Assembly (NCBI GenBank): GCA_029718625.1
Contig: CM056391.1
Location: forward strand, 8,603,492-8,667,491
Source of the DNA: Synaphobranchus kaupii
Lineage: Eukaryota > Chordata > Actinopteri > Anguilliformes > Synaphobranchidae
Direction: 5' to 3'
DNA length: 64,000 nucleotides
The translations under genes and the position numbers were made by a program. Each line of letters opens with the position of its first letter. Positions within the stretch are counted from its first letter, which is position 1. This document shows positions 37,926 to 48,609 of this stretch, one piece after another. A model generated the notes under the pieces. That model made no database searches and had not been told where the DNA came from. It saw nothing but the letters and a program-made list of their open reading frames with translations.

Positions 37926-38020
37926 TGACTAAGTAAGTGAATTAGCATGTAAGTGAACGATTGATTGATAACAGGAAAAGGGGATTGAGTGAGAGGAAAC
38001 TGACAGCCAGTTTTGGACAT

Positions 38021-38450
38021 CAGGGCTGCATTCAAATCCAATTTAACACGCTCCCTTCCCTTGCTCTCTTCCCTCGAGGGAGCTATTTTGATGCGCAATT
38101 TGCTACGTGCAGCAAGCAAACTTAAAAGGTGCTCCGCAAGGGAGGGTTGACGAGAAACAAACAAAAACGGAACCGAAACGCCCTCGCAACATTTCGGAAG
38201 TGCAACACCATAGAGCTGAAATGTGACCGCCACGTAGTTCTGTAGTGTCCATGTGGTGCATTGCATTGTGGGATTCCATTTTTGCTGGAAGCTTGCATTT
38301 TATACCCTTGGGGGAAGGGAGGATAAACGAGGGAGCGAGGGAATATGATTACTCCCTCCCCTTTCTTAAATTGGATCCGAATCACACTTGGTGTGGCTGC
38401 CAAGGAAAGGCAGGAAGAAAGGATACATTTTGGATCCGAACGCAGCCCAG
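38021..38450. mobile_element. MITE with GGGCTGCATTCAAATCCAA-type ends
   Basis: The left end CAGGGCTGCATTCAAATCC and the right end (minus strand) CTGGGCTGCGTTCGGATCCA are inverted copies. Sub-terminal CTCCCTTCCC / GGGAAGGGAGG and AAATCCAATTTAA / TTAAATTGGATCC also pair, so the 430-bp element is a long imperfect palindrome. It resembles hAT-type fish MITEs whose ends read GGGCTGCGTTC; the 8-bp duplication typical of hAT was not found. Confidence 0.65.
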
Positions 38451-39285
38451 GTATCACGCAGGTTCATTTTAGATGCAGGTCACCTGTGATCTTGGAACTG
38501 AACCTTATTGAAAACAAACATGAAAAGATGAAAGTACGTTGGGCCCATTCCATTGTAGCCTATTACCTTCTCTGAATAGCTATGGCTAATCATCAGTGTT
38601 AAGAAGTGTCAAAGGCTTACAGTATTTTGTGTCATATTTATCAAAATTCACTGCATCGGGTATGGCCAATTCGGGGTTTTTTTTTTAAAGAAAAAAATAA
38701 CCCGAATGTATTGCAGACAGCGTACCAGCGGCCAATCACGCAACATTTCCCTCTCGATTGCAAGGGAAAGTAATAGCTTTCTCCAACCAATCACTCTGTT
38801 GAACAGGATAGATAGCGGAGAGCCCGGGTCTATCAGTCTGGAGAGGGAAATGGACCTTAACAGCCCACGTCTCCAAGGGCTTCACACTCACCGTGAGCCA
38901 ATTCATCTCCACTAAAAGCCCACTGCCACACAGCGCCTCGGAGAAGAGAGTGGGACTGATGGGAGACCCGCCTCTCCCAGCTCCCGTAGTGCTCAGCCCC
39001 CTCCTGTAAAACCGCATCCCCCATCCTCCTTTCTGCTTCCACAGTCTGAACGCATCTTTGGTCGCTGAAGGCTTCCAGAAAGCACGGCGGTCAGCTTGTT
39101 CTTTCTCGCCACGGGTGTGCCACACTGAGTAAATCGCGATTCGTTGAATAGGGTCCCATTGGTATGGAGTGGTCTGTCAGGGACTGGCTCAAATAAATGA
39201 GAAGTAAGCCGCAGCAGGGCTGAGACCTTGGATTTTTCCGTTCGAGCATTGCAGGAGACAAGTTGTATCATGGGATATCATGAGA
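38451..39285. other. Gene-free stretch
   Basis: A 129-codon minus-strand frame (38736-39125) has no recognised domain. Moderately GC-rich between 38930 and 39080. Nothing else is identified. Confidence 0.35.
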
Positions 39286-39370
39286 TCAGAGCTGGGGCCA
39301 ATTCCATTTCAATTCACTCAATTAAGGAAATGAGCTGAAATGAATTCAGTTGATTGAAAAGAGTTTGATT
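39286..39370. mobile_element. Possible half of an AATTCAATTTCAATT-type MITE
   Basis: GAGCTGGGGCCAATTCCATT, TCAATTCACTCAATTAAGG resembles one arm of a fish MITE that starts GGGGTCAATTCCATTTCAATT. A possible partner, TTTCAATTTCAATTCATCCC, lies beyond the gypsy element at about 46772. The assignment is weak. Confidence 0.3.
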
Positions 39371-39456
39371 GGAATAATTTGCCTTCTTATTTGCAATCTA
39401 TTATTTCTTTGGTTTGTTTAAAACTACTTTATTTTCATATATGAAAACCAATTGCT

Positions 39457-40844
39457 TGTTACGTATCTGTTTACGGGACGAACCCAAGTGCAACGACCAG
39501 GAGACAGATTTCACAAAAGGGGTGTATTTAATAAATTAAGTGTTGGGGTAGTCCCAACACTGTACAGGAAAGGCAACACACACAGTAATACAAGGTCTTG
39601 CGCCTGGAAGCCCGGGACGGGCTGCTCCAAGCCGGAGCTGGACTGGAGGTTCTGGAACGGGCTGTTCCAAACCGGAACTGGACTGGACTGGAACTGGACC
39701 GGGTGGTCCACACGGGAATCAGGTACTGGAACGGAATGTCCCAAACCGGAACTGGACTGGACTGAACTGGACCGGGAGGTCCACACGGGAATCAGGTACT
39801 GGAACGGAATGTCCCAAACCGGAACTGGACTGGACTGGAACTGGACCGGGAGGTCCACACGGGAATCGGGTACTGGAACGGAATGTCCCAAACCGGAACT
39901 GGACTTTGAGCGAGTCGCTTGTACAACTCACGCCTGGACTGGACTGGAACTGGCAGGGGAGCGACTCACTATGGCAGGGCAGGACTGGACCGGGCTGACT
40001 GCACCGGTATAGAAAAACAAAACAACAGAGGAGGGTTAGTGCAAGGGAAGGCACGGGAAAGACCGGGAGGTTCTCACGGAGGTGATGGGTTTGGAAGTCG
40101 GGAGGTTTTGCGGTAGCACGGCAGGACAGAGTGGTGTGGCGTAGCTGCGGTAGGTCCGGAGGTAGCTGACTGTCTCCAGAGCTCCAGGAGCCGGCGCCGA
40201 AGAACTGGGTGGTCTCTTCGGTCGGACAGGAACAACTGGAGGGTAGCCAGGTAGCGAATCACCCCGGAGCCTACACGCGCTGGAGGTGGAGGTACCGCAA
40301 CACACACAACAAACACGGGGAACACGAACACTGCCACGGGAGATCGGGTGCAGGGTTAGATGGAGGAGAAGGGAAACAAGTTAGCTACACAATTATGACA
40401 GGAAATTGTGCGGGAGGTAAGCTACCAATCCGTAGCTTTGCGAGGAACTATACGCTGCACGGGAAACACATTCCACAACTACGCGAATAGTTTAAGCAGG
40501 GAGACCAGATAACGAGTCAAGCACTACACCAAGTGATGATAGTTAACGAACTGGCGCCGACTGGCAGCCAGCCGAAAGACTATATAGAGCTAACTAACGA
40601 GACAAAATACGATACAGGTGTGAACATAAACCGGGAGTGATTACAAGACACCAGGTGAGGAAATGCATGCAACGAGGGGGAGGGAGTGAAAGGCGGAAGT
40701 AAGACAAAACAACCAGACGAACAAGACAGGGAAGGACACGCCTAGTCCGCGGCAGCGGGGAAAACACGGACAAGGGATCCAACATGACACGGAGGGAAAA
40801 CAGGAAAACACGGAAAACGGACAGGAAGGGAGCGGAACATTACA
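39457..40844 (-). repeat. 3' LTR of the gypsy element
   Basis: 1388 bp. On the minus strand it begins TGTAATGTTCCGC and ends CGTAACA. It contains a TATA word at 40581-40587 and an ATTAAA poly(A) signal variant at 39527-39532. It holds three 73-74-bp tandem units at 39674-39894. It is the same length as the other copy and appears identical. Confidence 0.95.
39674..39894. repeat. Three tandem 73-74-bp units inside the LTR
   Basis: Each unit has GGAACTGGACTGGACTGGAA, CGGGAGGTCCACACGGGAAT and GGAACGGAATGTCCC. The middle unit lacks one G, making it 73 bp. The matching array in the other LTR is at 45396-45616. Direct repeats in LTR U3/R regions can carry regulatory elements; function here is unknown. 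Confidence 0.9.
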
Positions 40845-40862
40845 GTACCCCCCCCTCAACGT
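40845..40862 (-). other. Polypurine tract next to the 3' LTR
   Basis: On the minus strand TTGAGGGGGGGGTAC directly precedes the 3' LTR. A G-rich polypurine run at this position is the expected primer for plus-strand DNA synthesis of an LTR retrotransposon. Confidence 0.8.
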
Positions 40863-43800
40863 ACGCCACCTGGCGTACCTGGCGGCCTGGTCTTGGATGG
40901 GAAGCGACTGTGGAAATCCTGGATTAGTGTTTGATCCAGGATGAGGCCCTTGTGGAGCCATGACCGCTCCTCAGGACCATACCCCTCCCAGTCCACGAGG
41001 TATTGGAAACCCCGACCCTTACGGCGGATGTCGATGATGCGGTCCACCGTATAGGCCGGGGCGTTGTTGATGACCCGGACAGGAGGAGGAGGGAGGGTAG
41101 GGGCACTGAGGGGGCTGGAGGCGACAGGCTTGATTTGGGAAACATGAAAAACGGGGTAAACTTTGAGGGAGGCAGGGAGGGAGAGCTTGACGGAAACAGG
41201 GTTAACAAGACGTACAACAGGGAAGGGACCAATGAACCGGGGCCGAAGCTTTTTAGAGGAGGAGGGAAGGGAAATGTTGGACGTGGACAACCAGACCTGC
41301 TGACCGGCCCTGTATTTGGGGGCTGCGGTCCTGTGCAGGTCCGCCAGACGCTGTGACCGGGAATTGGAACGTAGGAGTGCGGTGCGTGCAAGCCTCCAAA
41401 TGCGCTTGCATTTGAGGATGTGGGCCTTGACAGAGGGGACTGCTACCTCGGCCTCCTGGACCGACAGGAGAGGGGGTTGGTACCCTAACGAGCACTCGAA
41501 AGGGGATAACCCGGTGGAGGTACTCTTAAGGGAGTTGTGAGAGTACTCCACCCAGGGAAGGAAACGGCTCCAGGAGGCGGGGTTGCGAGCCGTGACGCAC
41601 CGCAGGGCGGCCCCCAGGTCCTGGTTCGCCCTCTCTGCCTGGCCGTTCGACTGGGGATGGAAGCCAGACGAAAGACTGGCCGAGGCCCCCAGGGCTACAC
41701 AGAACGCCTTCCAGACCTGGGAGGAGAATTGGGGCCCACGATCCGACACAATATCGGAAGGGATCCCGTGCAGCCTGACCACATGTACCACCAGGAGCTC
41801 CGCCGTTTCGAGGGCGGACGGGAGCTTGGGGAGGGGAATGAAGTGAACCGCCTTGGAGAACCGATCCACAATTGTCAGAATGACAGAGTTGCCCTCTGAC
41901 AACGGCAGACCGGTTACAAAATCCACCCCAATGTGGCTCCAAGGACGGCCCGGGACAGGGAGGGGAAGGAGATGACCAGAGGGAGGCTGGTGGGAAGCCT
42001 TGCTCCTGGCGCATACAGAGCAGGCCAGGACAAAGGCACGGGTATCCTCCTTGAGGGTGGGCCACCAAAAGCTCCTCCTGACGAGGGCGGTCGTCCTGGC
42101 AACACCTGGGTGACACGCCAGGCAGGAGGCGTGAACCCACTCAAGGACCTGGGAGCGGACGGAGTCGGGAACAAACAGGGAGGGGTTAGGGTTATTACGG
42201 GGGTCAGGGTGGGAAGTCTGGGCGGACCTCACGATCTCCTCAATCCTCCAGGAGACCGCAGCCACCATACAGGACGCTGGAAGAATGGTTTCGGGGTCAG
42301 CAGGACTGGAGGGAAGGGAAAACACACGGGATAAGGCATCCGCCTTAATATTGCGGGAACCGGGGCGATAGGACAAAGAAAAATTAAACCGGGCAAAGAA
42401 AAGTGACCACCTAGCCTGTCTAGCATTTAGCCTTTTGGCAGACCTTAAATAAATTAAATTCTGGTGGTCAGTTAAAACAACAAAGGGGGTACCTGCCCCC
42501 TCCAGCCAGTGGCGCCACTCCTCAAGAGCCAGCTTAATGGCAAGAAGCTCCCGATCCCCGACATCATAATTTCGCTCAGCGGAGGACAGCCTCCGGGAGA
42601 AAAAGGCACAGGGATGGAGCTTGTTGTCCAAGGCGGCACGTTGGGACAGAATGGCCCCCACGCCGGTGTCGGAGGCGTCCACCTCAATCGTAAATTGGCG
42701 GGAGGGATCAGGGTGGCAAAGAATAGGGGCTGAGGAAAACCGTGTTTTGAGCTGTTCAAAAGCACGCTGGGCTTCGGGATTCCAACAGAAAGAAAAAGTA
42801 GTGGAGGTAAGTTTGGTAAGGGGGGCAGCAATGATACTGTAATTTCGGATAAAACGACGATAAAAATTAGCAAAACCAAGGAATTGTTGTAGGTGCTTAC
42901 GAGAGGTGGGTTGGGGCCATTCCGTCACCGCCTTGACTTTGACCGGATCCGCCCGGATACTGCCCTCCTCAATAATGAAGCCGAGGAACGGGACTGAAGA
43001 GACGTGGAAGGAGCATTTCTCCGCCTTTACGAAGAGCTGGTTCTCGAGGAGCCGCTGGAGAACCTCCCGGACATGGAGAATGTGCTCCTGAGGGGACTTG
43101 GAAAAAATCAAAATGTCGTCAATGTAAACAAAAACAGTCTTACCCAACAGGTCTCGCAGTACGTCATTTACCATGCCCTGGAAGACTGCCGGGGCGTTAG
43201 TAAGGCCGAAAGGGACCACCAGGTACTCATAGTGGCCCAACGGGGTATTGAAGGCAGTCTTCCACTCATCCCCCTCCCGTATGCGCACCAGGTGGTACGC
43301 ATTACGGAGGTCGAGCTTGGTAAAAATGACGGCCTGCGAGAGGGGTTCAAAAGCAGTGTTAATGAGGGGGAGAGGATATTTGTTGCGGATAGTGATGGAA
43401 TTGAGTCCCCGGTAGTCGATGCAGGGCCGTAGTGAGCCGTCCTTTTTCCCTACGAAAAAGAACCCAGCACCAACCGGAGAAGAGGAGGGACGGATGATGC
43501 CCGAGGCGAGGGACTCATGGATATATTCCTCCATGGCGAGTTTCTCTGGTCCCGACAGACTGTAGAGACGGCCGGACGGAAGTTTGGCTCCCGCCAGTAG
43601 GTCAATACAACAGTCGTACGGGCGGTGAGGAGGTAGGGACAGAGCACGTGATTGAGAAAAGGTGCGACTGAGGTCGTGATACTGTTTGGGAACGGTGGAC
43701 ATATCGGGTTCGGGTAGGTTGGTGCTGGGATTCTTGGACCCCGGAGGGGGAAGCGCGGAGCGGAGACAGCTAGCCAGGCAGTGGCCACTCCACGCCAGGA

Positions 43801-44266
43801 TGCGTCCGCCCTGCCAGTCGATGTGTGGGTTATGGAGACGGAGCCAGGTCTGCCCTAAAACTATGGTTGACTGTTTGGAATTGATGAGGAGGAGTTGAAT
43901 GCTCTCCCGGTGATTGCCGGAGAGGACAAGCTGTAAGGAAACGGTGGAGTGGGTCACTAACCCCAAACTCCGACCGTCTAAGGCGAAGGCAGTAATGGGC
44001 GATGGTAGAAGCTCCGTGGGGATGCCGGCCCTCTGGGCGAAGGTGGTGTCCATGAAGTTGGCGTCGGCTCCAGAGTCGATGAGAGCCGACGACGCTAAGG
44101 ACTTGTCGCTCCACAGGAGAGTGGCCTTGAAAACTAGGCGATTCTGGGCTGCATGGCAGGGTATGATAGGGCTCGTCAGTACGCCCAGTTTAACTGGCGA
44201 GCCTATTCTTTTGGGCGGATGGGACATGAGGCGATCTGGTGGCCAGGTTTGCCACAATAGAAGCAA
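40856..44266 (-). CDS. pol: Ty3/gypsy Pol polyprotein with chromodomain
   Basis: An 1136-codon frame encodes the replication and integration enzymes of the retrotransposon. In order: aspartic protease with DSGAD at residues 64-68; reverse transcriptase with YIDD at 381-384; RNase H with the first catalytic Asp near 530 and TDHQNL at 599-604; integrase zinc-binding H712/H719/C749/C752; integrase catalytic D782, D842, E878 (35-residue D-E spacing); and a C-terminal chromodomain at about 1072-1120 ([19 protein letters not shown]), thought to steer integration toward particular chromatin. All core catalytic residues are present. There is no good initiator: the first ATG is codon 14, and the frame is -1 relative to the gag zinc knuckle, which it overlaps. 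Expression by frameshift is therefore likely. Codons are open to the last residue, so the enzyme may be functional. Confidence 0.97.
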   Translation of the reverse strand: MLLLWQTWPPDRLMSHPPKRIGSPVKLGVLTSPIIPCHAAQNRLVFKATLLWSDKSLASSALIDSGADANFMDTTFAQRAGIPTELLPSPITAFALDGRSLGLVTHSTVSLQLVLSGNHRESIQLLLINSKQSTIVLGQTWLRLHNPHIDWQGGRILAWSGHCLASCLRSALPPPGSKNPSTNLPEPDMSTVPKQYHDLSRTFSQSRALSLPPHRPYDCCIDLLAGAKLPSGRLYSLSGPEKLAMEEYIHESLASGIIRPSSSPVGAGFFFVGKKDGSLRPCIDYRGLNSITIRNKYPLPLINTAFEPLSQAVIFTKLDLRNAYHLVRIREGDEWKTAFNTPLGHYEYLVVPFGLTNAPAVFQGMVNDVLRDLLGKTVFVYIDDILIFSKSPQEHILHVREVLQRLLENQLFVKAEKCSFHVSSVPFLGFIIEEGSIRADPVKVKAVTEWPQPTSRKHLQQFLGFANFYRRFIRNYSIIAAPLTKLTSTTFSFCWNPEAQRAFEQLKTRFSSAPILCHPDPSRQFTIEVDASDTGVGAILSQRAALDNKLHPCAFFSRRLSSAERNYDVGDRELLAIKLALEEWRHWLEGAGTPFVVLTDHQNLIYLRSAKRLNARQARWSLFFARFNFSLSYRPGSRNIKADALSRVFSLPSSPADPETILPASCMVAAVSWRIEEIVRSAQTSHPDPRNNPNPSLFVPDSVRSQVLEWVHASCLACHPGVARTTALVRRSFWWPTLKEDTRAFVLACSVCARSKASHQPPSGHLLPLPVPGRPWSHIGVDFVTGLPLSEGNSVILTIVDRFSKAVHFIPLPKLPSALETAELLVVHVVRLHGIPSDIVSDRGPQFSSQVWKAFCVALGASASLSSGFHPQSNGQAERANQDLGAALRCVTARNPASWSRFLPWVEYSHNSLKSTSTGLSPFECSLGYQPPLLSVQEAEVAVPSVKAHILKCKRIWRLARTALLRSNSRSQRLADLHRTAAPKYRAGQQVWLSTSNISLPSSSKKLRPRFIGPFPVVRLVNPVSVKLSLPASLKVYPVFHVSQIKPVASSPLSAPTLPPPPVRVINNAPAYTVDRIIDIRRKGRGFQYLVDWEGYGPEERSWLHKGLILDQTLIQDFHSRFPSKTRPPGTPGGVR

Positions 44267-44313
44267 GACCTGGATCGCTGACGACGTTGGCGCTCTGCAG
44301 AGTTGACCGCAAC

Positions 44314-45159
44314 TCAGCCCAGTTGCATGGGCTCCTCTTCGGAGACCCCAGACGCCGCCCTGAATCCAGAAGCAGAAGGGTGAGAGCGTATATGAGGAAG
44401 GTGACCGGGATTCCCCCCACGCTCACGGGCCCGGATACGAAGACGGTTGTCGACTGCTATGGCCAGGCTAATCAGGCTATTGAGGGAGGTTGATTCCTCA
44501 CGGGTGGCTAGTTGGTCTTTGAGCTCCTCGCTGAGTGCCTGGCGGAAAGCCCCCTGAAGGGCGGTGTCGTTCCATCCGGACTCCGCGGCGAGGGTACGGA
44601 ATTGGATGGCCATCTCTGCGACGCTGCGACTCCCCTGACGGACCTGAAGTAGGCGCTGAGTTGCATCTCGCCCACAGGTAGGGTGGTCAAACACGCGCCG
44701 CATCTCGGCGGTGAAGGCAGCGAAGTTGTTGCAGAGCGCGGCTTGGCTATCCCAGATGGATGTAGCCCACTCCAGGGCACCTCCTCCCAGGCTGCTCATG
44801 ATGAACGCGATCTTACATGGGTCGGAGGCGAAGGAGGAGGGCTGCATCCGGAAGACAATGTCGCATTTCATCAGAAATTCGCGACATTTCCCCAATTCCC
44901 CGCGGAATAGCTCAGGATGTTGAACGCGAGGCTCACGAAATGAAGCGGACACAGGAGGGTCCGCCGGGGGATCCGGTGCGGGCGGTGTAGGGCCCAATGG
45001 AATACGCGGAAGCGGCTGGTGAAGAGACAGCTGCGTAACTTGTTCCGTGATGCCCCTCAGCACTTCCAACACGTCGTCCAGACGACGGCCCTGTTGGTCG
45101 CTGACCGCAGTTTGGCAGGAGAAGGCGTGCCGAATCTGCTCCAGGTCGGCTGGGTCCAT
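44314..45159 (-). CDS. gag: Ty3/gypsy Gag, interrupted before its zinc knuckle
   Basis: 281 codons starting [10 protein letters not shown], 20 bp inside the 5' LTR boundary. Gag forms the particle that packages element RNA. The central part ([19 protein letters not shown] through [20 protein letters not shown]) is typical of fish gypsy Gag capsid regions. The frame ends at a TGA (44314-44316) right after EEPMQLG. Sixteen codons further in the same frame lies a CX2CX4HX4C zinc knuckle (44224-44265, [14 protein letters not shown]), then a TAG at 44203-44205. The natural C-terminus is thus probably beyond the TGA and this copy makes a truncated Gag unless the stop is bypassed. The pol frame is open across the same interval. 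Alternative: an assembly base error at the TGA. Confidence 0.9.
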   Translation of the reverse strand: MDPADLEQIRHAFSCQTAVSDQQGRRLDDVLEVLRGITEQVTQLSLHQPLPRIPLGPTPPAPDPPADPPVSASFREPRVQHPELFRGELGKCREFLMKCDIVFRMQPSSFASDPCKIAFIMSSLGGGALEWATSIWDSQAALCNNFAAFTAEMRRVFDHPTCGRDATQRLLQVRQGSRSVAEMAIQFRTLAAESGWNDTALQGAFRQALSEELKDQLATREESTSLNSLISLAIAVDNRLRIRARERGGNPGHLPHIRSHPSASGFRAASGVSEEEPMQLG

Positions 45160-45178
45160 GTTTTTGGCCAGTTCGTTC
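45160..45178 (-). other. Primer-binding site region, tRNA not assigned
   Basis: On the minus strand the 19 bp between the 5' LTR and the gag ATG read GAACGAACTGGCCAAAAAC. A primer-binding site normally starts with TGG within a few bases of the LTR; here TGG appears at position 8. I cannot match it to a tRNA 3' end. Confidence 0.4.
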
Positions 45179-46566
45179 TGTTACGTATCTGTTTACGGGA
45201 CGAACCCAAGTGCAACGACCAGGAGACAGATTTCACAAAAGGGGTGTATTTAATAAATTAAGTGTTGGGGTAGTCCCAACACTGTACAGGAAAGGCAACA
45301 CACACAGTAATACAAGGTCTTGCGCCTGGAAGCCCGGGACGGGCTGCTCCAAGCCGGAGCTGGACTGGAGGTTCTGGAACGGGCTGTTCCAAACCGGAAC
45401 TGGACTGGACTGGAACTGGACCGGGTGGTCCACACGGGAATCAGGTACTGGAACGGAATGTCCCAAACCGGAACTGGACTGGACTGAACTGGACCGGGAG
45501 GTCCACACGGGAATCAGGTACTGGAACGGAATGTCCCAAACCGGAACTGGACTGGACTGGAACTGGACCGGGAGGTCCACACGGGAATCGGGTACTGGAA
45601 CGGAATGTCCCAAACCGGAACTGGACTTTGAGCGAGTCGCTTGTACAACTCACGCCTGGACTGGACTGGAACTGGCAGGGGAGCGACTCACTATGGCAGG
45701 GCAGGACTGGACCGGGCTGACTGCACCGGTATAGAAAAACAAAACAACAGAGGAGGGTTAGTGCAAGGGAAGGCACGGGAAAGACCGGGAGGTTCTCACG
45801 GAGGTGATGGGTTTGGAAGTCGGGAGGTTTTGCGGTAGCACGGCAGGACAGAGTGGTGTGGCGTAGCTGCGGTAGGTCCGGAGGTAGCTGACTGTCTCCA
45901 GAGCTCCAGGAGCCGGCGCCGAAGAACTGGGTGGTCTCTTCGGTCGGACAGGAACAACTGGAGGGTAGCCAGGTAGCGAATCACCCCGGAGCCTACACGC
46001 GCTGGAGGTGGAGGTACCGCAACACACACAACAAACACGGGGAACACGAACACTGCCACGGGAGATCGGGTGCAGGGTTAGATGGAGGAGAAGGGAAACA
46101 AGTTAGCTACACAATTATGACAGGAAATTGTGCGGGAGGTAAGCTACCAATCCGTAGCTTTGCGAGGAACTATACGCTGCACGGGAAACACATTCCACAA
46201 CTACGCGAATAGTTTAAGCAGGGAGACCAGATAACGAGTCAAGCACTACACCAAGTGATGATAGTTAACGAACTGGCGCCGACTGGCAGCCAGCCGAAAG
46301 ACTATATAGAGCTAACTAACGAGACAAAATACGATACAGGTGTGAACATAAACCGGGAGTGATTACAAGACACCAGGTGAGGAAATGCATGCAACGAGGG
46401 GGAGGGAGTGAAAGGCGGAAGTAAGACAAAACAACCAGACGAACAAGACAGGGAAGGACACGCCTAGTCCGCGGCAGCGGGGAAAACACGGACAAGGGAT
46501 CCAACATGACACGGAGGGAAAACAGGAAAACACGGAAAACGGACAGGAAGGGAGCGGAACATTACA
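45179..46566 (-). repeat. 5' LTR of the gypsy element
   Basis: 1388 bp, same length and apparently the same sequence as the other LTR. As the upstream LTR in element orientation it supplies the promoter. The TATA word (TATATAG on the minus strand) is at 46303-46309, and the ATTAAA variant at 45249-45254. Confidence 0.95.
46303..46309 (-). promoter_or_regulatory. TATA box of the gypsy 5' LTR
   Basis: CTCTATATAGTC on the minus strand, about 260 bp inside the 5' LTR. It predicts transcription starting about 25-30 bp further down the minus strand, near 46275. Position and motif only; no initiation data. Confidence 0.5.
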
Positions 46567-46745
46567 TTGCTCATGTCTTTAATTCTCTCTGTACTTTATT
46601 ATTTTTCTTTCGTTTCTTTTTCTTCCTTTTTTTTGTTTTGTTGTTTTTTGTTGTTTTGTATATTTAAGTATGACTCTTGTGTATTTCAGGACCCCCTCGG
46701 AAATGAGACCTCAAGGGGCTTATCCTGCCAATGAATAAAAATGTC
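46567..46745 (+). mobile_element. LINE-like 3' end flanking the gypsy insertion
   Basis: T-rich sequence leads to GGACCCCCTCGGAAATGAGA, CCTCAAGGGGCTTATCCTG and then AATGAATAAAAATG. This is the hairpin-plus-AATAAA layout common to fish non-LTR retrotransposon 3' ends, similar to 6035-6162. It suggests that the gypsy element landed inside or beside an older retroposon. Confidence 0.45.
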
Positions 46746-46933
46746 AAGTTTGTATGAGGGTTTTTCTATTTTTCAATTTCAATTCATCCCCTGACCTGAC
46801 TCCATTGAAACTGAATTGACTGTGAAACATACTTTTGAGGCTGCGGTCAGGGAACACTGTGATGTTCCTGTTCTTGTGCGGTCAGTGTTGAGTGCACTCT
46901 CTCAATTCCTTCTTAATCAGAGAGGCATGACGA

Positions 46934-46971
<38 letters not shown>

Positions 46972-47379
46972 ACGTGCATGAAGAGATGTGATTAGGCTCA
47001 GACCTGACCCAAAAGGATCACATCAGCTCCCGTGAACCAAACCCGAGGCTTTGTAACAGTGGGATGTGCCCCGTGCTTTTTAATAAATGTTGACGTTCCT
47101 TTTTATCGAAGCTGCCACTTTTTGAACCGTTACGTCCCACAGGACCTGCAGCTACTGTCGTTTCATAAATCCTCAGGCTTTTAGCCGTGATGTTAAATTG
47201 TTCCGACGATCAATAGGCTAATATCTGTTCTGCGAAAGCCTCGCCTGTCCTCGCCCTCATGACTATAGACATCAGCTGCCTCTGCCCCAAACATCGCAAA
47301 GCCACGTGAGCAGCAAAATCAGTGCCTCTTCTTTCTCCCACCAAACAAAGTGGAGAAGAACCTTTCCCCGTTCAGAAAG
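46746..47379. other. Gene-free stretch with a GT microsatellite
   Basis: A (GT)n run of about 16 units lies at 46937-46968. Otherwise no exon or element is recognised. Confidence 0.4.
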
Positions 47380-47690
47380 GAGAGCTGCCCCCCACCCCCG
47401 CCCCCCCGACCAATCGCCATGGAAACGGCCGCGGTTCCCCCGCGCGGTGCCGCGCGGCACAATGGCCGGTAAATGAAAGGAGTTTCGGCACACGCCGTGC
47501 CACATTATCTTAAGCCGGGAGTCTCGGAGGACCGTCATCACTGGGTACCCAGCTGGAGCGAGCGCTTTCGTATCTCTTCCCCGCCCGCCAACAGCGCCGT
47601 TGCCAAAACCATGCTGAGCGACTGCGGACGGACGACTCCCGGCATCCCGCGATGAAAGCAGAACTCCCGTCGGACCATTCCGGGAAATTA
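47380..47690. promoter_or_regulatory. CpG-rich patch, candidate promoter or enhancer
   Basis: The most CpG-dense non-transposon interval in the window (CGGCCGCGGTTCCCCCGCGC, GGTGCCGCGCGGC). It contains a C-rich GC-box-like run, GACCAATCG (CCAAT box), CGCCATGGAAAC (RFX X-box-like), ACAATGGCCG (YY1-like) and GTTGCCAAAACC. These are features of vertebrate CpG-island promoters. No downstream coding exon is recognised on either strand, so it could be the start of a non-coding RNA, a distal 5' exon, or an enhancer. Confidence 0.4.
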
Positions 47691-48449
47691 AAGTAAATAC
47701 GGCTTCACAAGGGTTGAATCTGTGCACTGTAAAAAGGATTTAGGCTGTGCACTAGTTTGTCTTTACTTGTCTAAATTTACAGGACTTCCCCATCCATAAA
47801 TTTTTTCATACAGACGTGATATGAAGGAGCATTTTTACTCGATGCCATGTTGACCCATTTAAAAAAATGTACACATTAATTAATGCAGATATTAACATCT
47901 CATAATTTTCTGAAGGTTGAGGATGAATGGCTGAACTATTGAACAGATGCCATTGCGTTTTTAAATCTGCAGAATCAGTCATCAGCACCACATAATTTAC
48001 AGCCACTTTATCTCTGCAATACAGAGATAGGTGGGAGGGAACCCAATGGTTTTGCAGGTTCTATTATCATAGTGCATATGCAAATCGCTCTCGCAGCTGC
48101 AGCTGTTGAGTTATGAATGGGGGAGGAAGAGGACCTGACTTCAACCATTCCTTCATCGTTTTGCCTCATTCACAAACTTGATGAATCGGATTTTCTTTAT
48201 TGTTTCAAATGTGACTGCATTATATTCATGCAATTTTCAAGACACTAGTCCAGTTGCATTGGAAAAAAATCACTATTAAAAAACCATTTAAGTGAAAACT
48301 TCCAATATTCTTATGGCAAAAATTGTTATTTAATATAACCAAATATATTGGTTAGTGATTTAAAAAATAATAATAATAGCATTTGTATTGAAAAAAAAAT
48401 TGTTATTTAAAAATGTATATATATATTTCTTTTTTGTTTTTTTTGTTTT
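47691..48449. other. Gene-free AT-rich stretch
   Basis: No exon or element recognised; A/T homopolymers and an AATAATAATA run at 48367. Confidence 0.35.
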
Positions 48450-48550
48450 TTGGGTTAGCGTTAGGGAAAGAGTTGGGGTTTGGATTGGGGTTAGAGTTAG
48501 GGTTTTTATATTTTTTTAAATTAGGGTTTGCGTTGGGGTTAGGGTAAAAC
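48450..48550. repeat. Degenerate telomere-like (TTAGGG/TTGGGG) repeat
   Basis: Interrupted units of GGGTTAG, GTTAGGG, GTTGGGG, GGGTTTG and TTAGGGT cover about 100 bp. They are too degenerate and too short for a telomere; an interstitial simple repeat is the better description. Confidence 0.75.
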
Positions 48551-48609
48551 ATTTTTTTAACAAAATTAGAAATGAAATCAAAAGCAACCAAATGCTTACA
48601 GGTGATCAT

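Larger units (their letters stand above)
39457..46566 (-). mobile_element. Full-length Ty3/gypsy LTR retrotransposon (chromovirus)
   Basis: Two 1388-bp LTRs (39457-40844 and 45179-46566), each starting TG and ending CA, bracket a 4334-bp interior. Target duplication TTGCT is present at 39452-39456 and 46567-46571. The interior on the minus strand encodes gag (44314-45159) and pol (40856-44266). Pol order protease-RT-RNase H-integrase places it in Ty3/gypsy, and the C-terminal chromodomain in the chromoviruses. The LTRs show no difference that I could find by eye, so insertion is recent. No envelope gene is present. The one visible coding lesion is a TGA in gag. Confidence 0.97.

Noticed and set aside
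39452..40054. 186-codon and 111-codon frames inside the LTR, repeated at 45210-45776
   Set aside because: They lie within the LTR tandem units and resemble no protein; retrotransposon LTRs are non-coding.
40924..44911. Many frames of 60-200 codons antisense to or overlapping gag and pol
   Set aside because: Shadow frames of a GC-rich coding region; none carries a domain.
48450..48550. True telomere
   Set aside because: Only about 100 bp, heavily interrupted, and flanked on both sides by ordinary genomic sequence.
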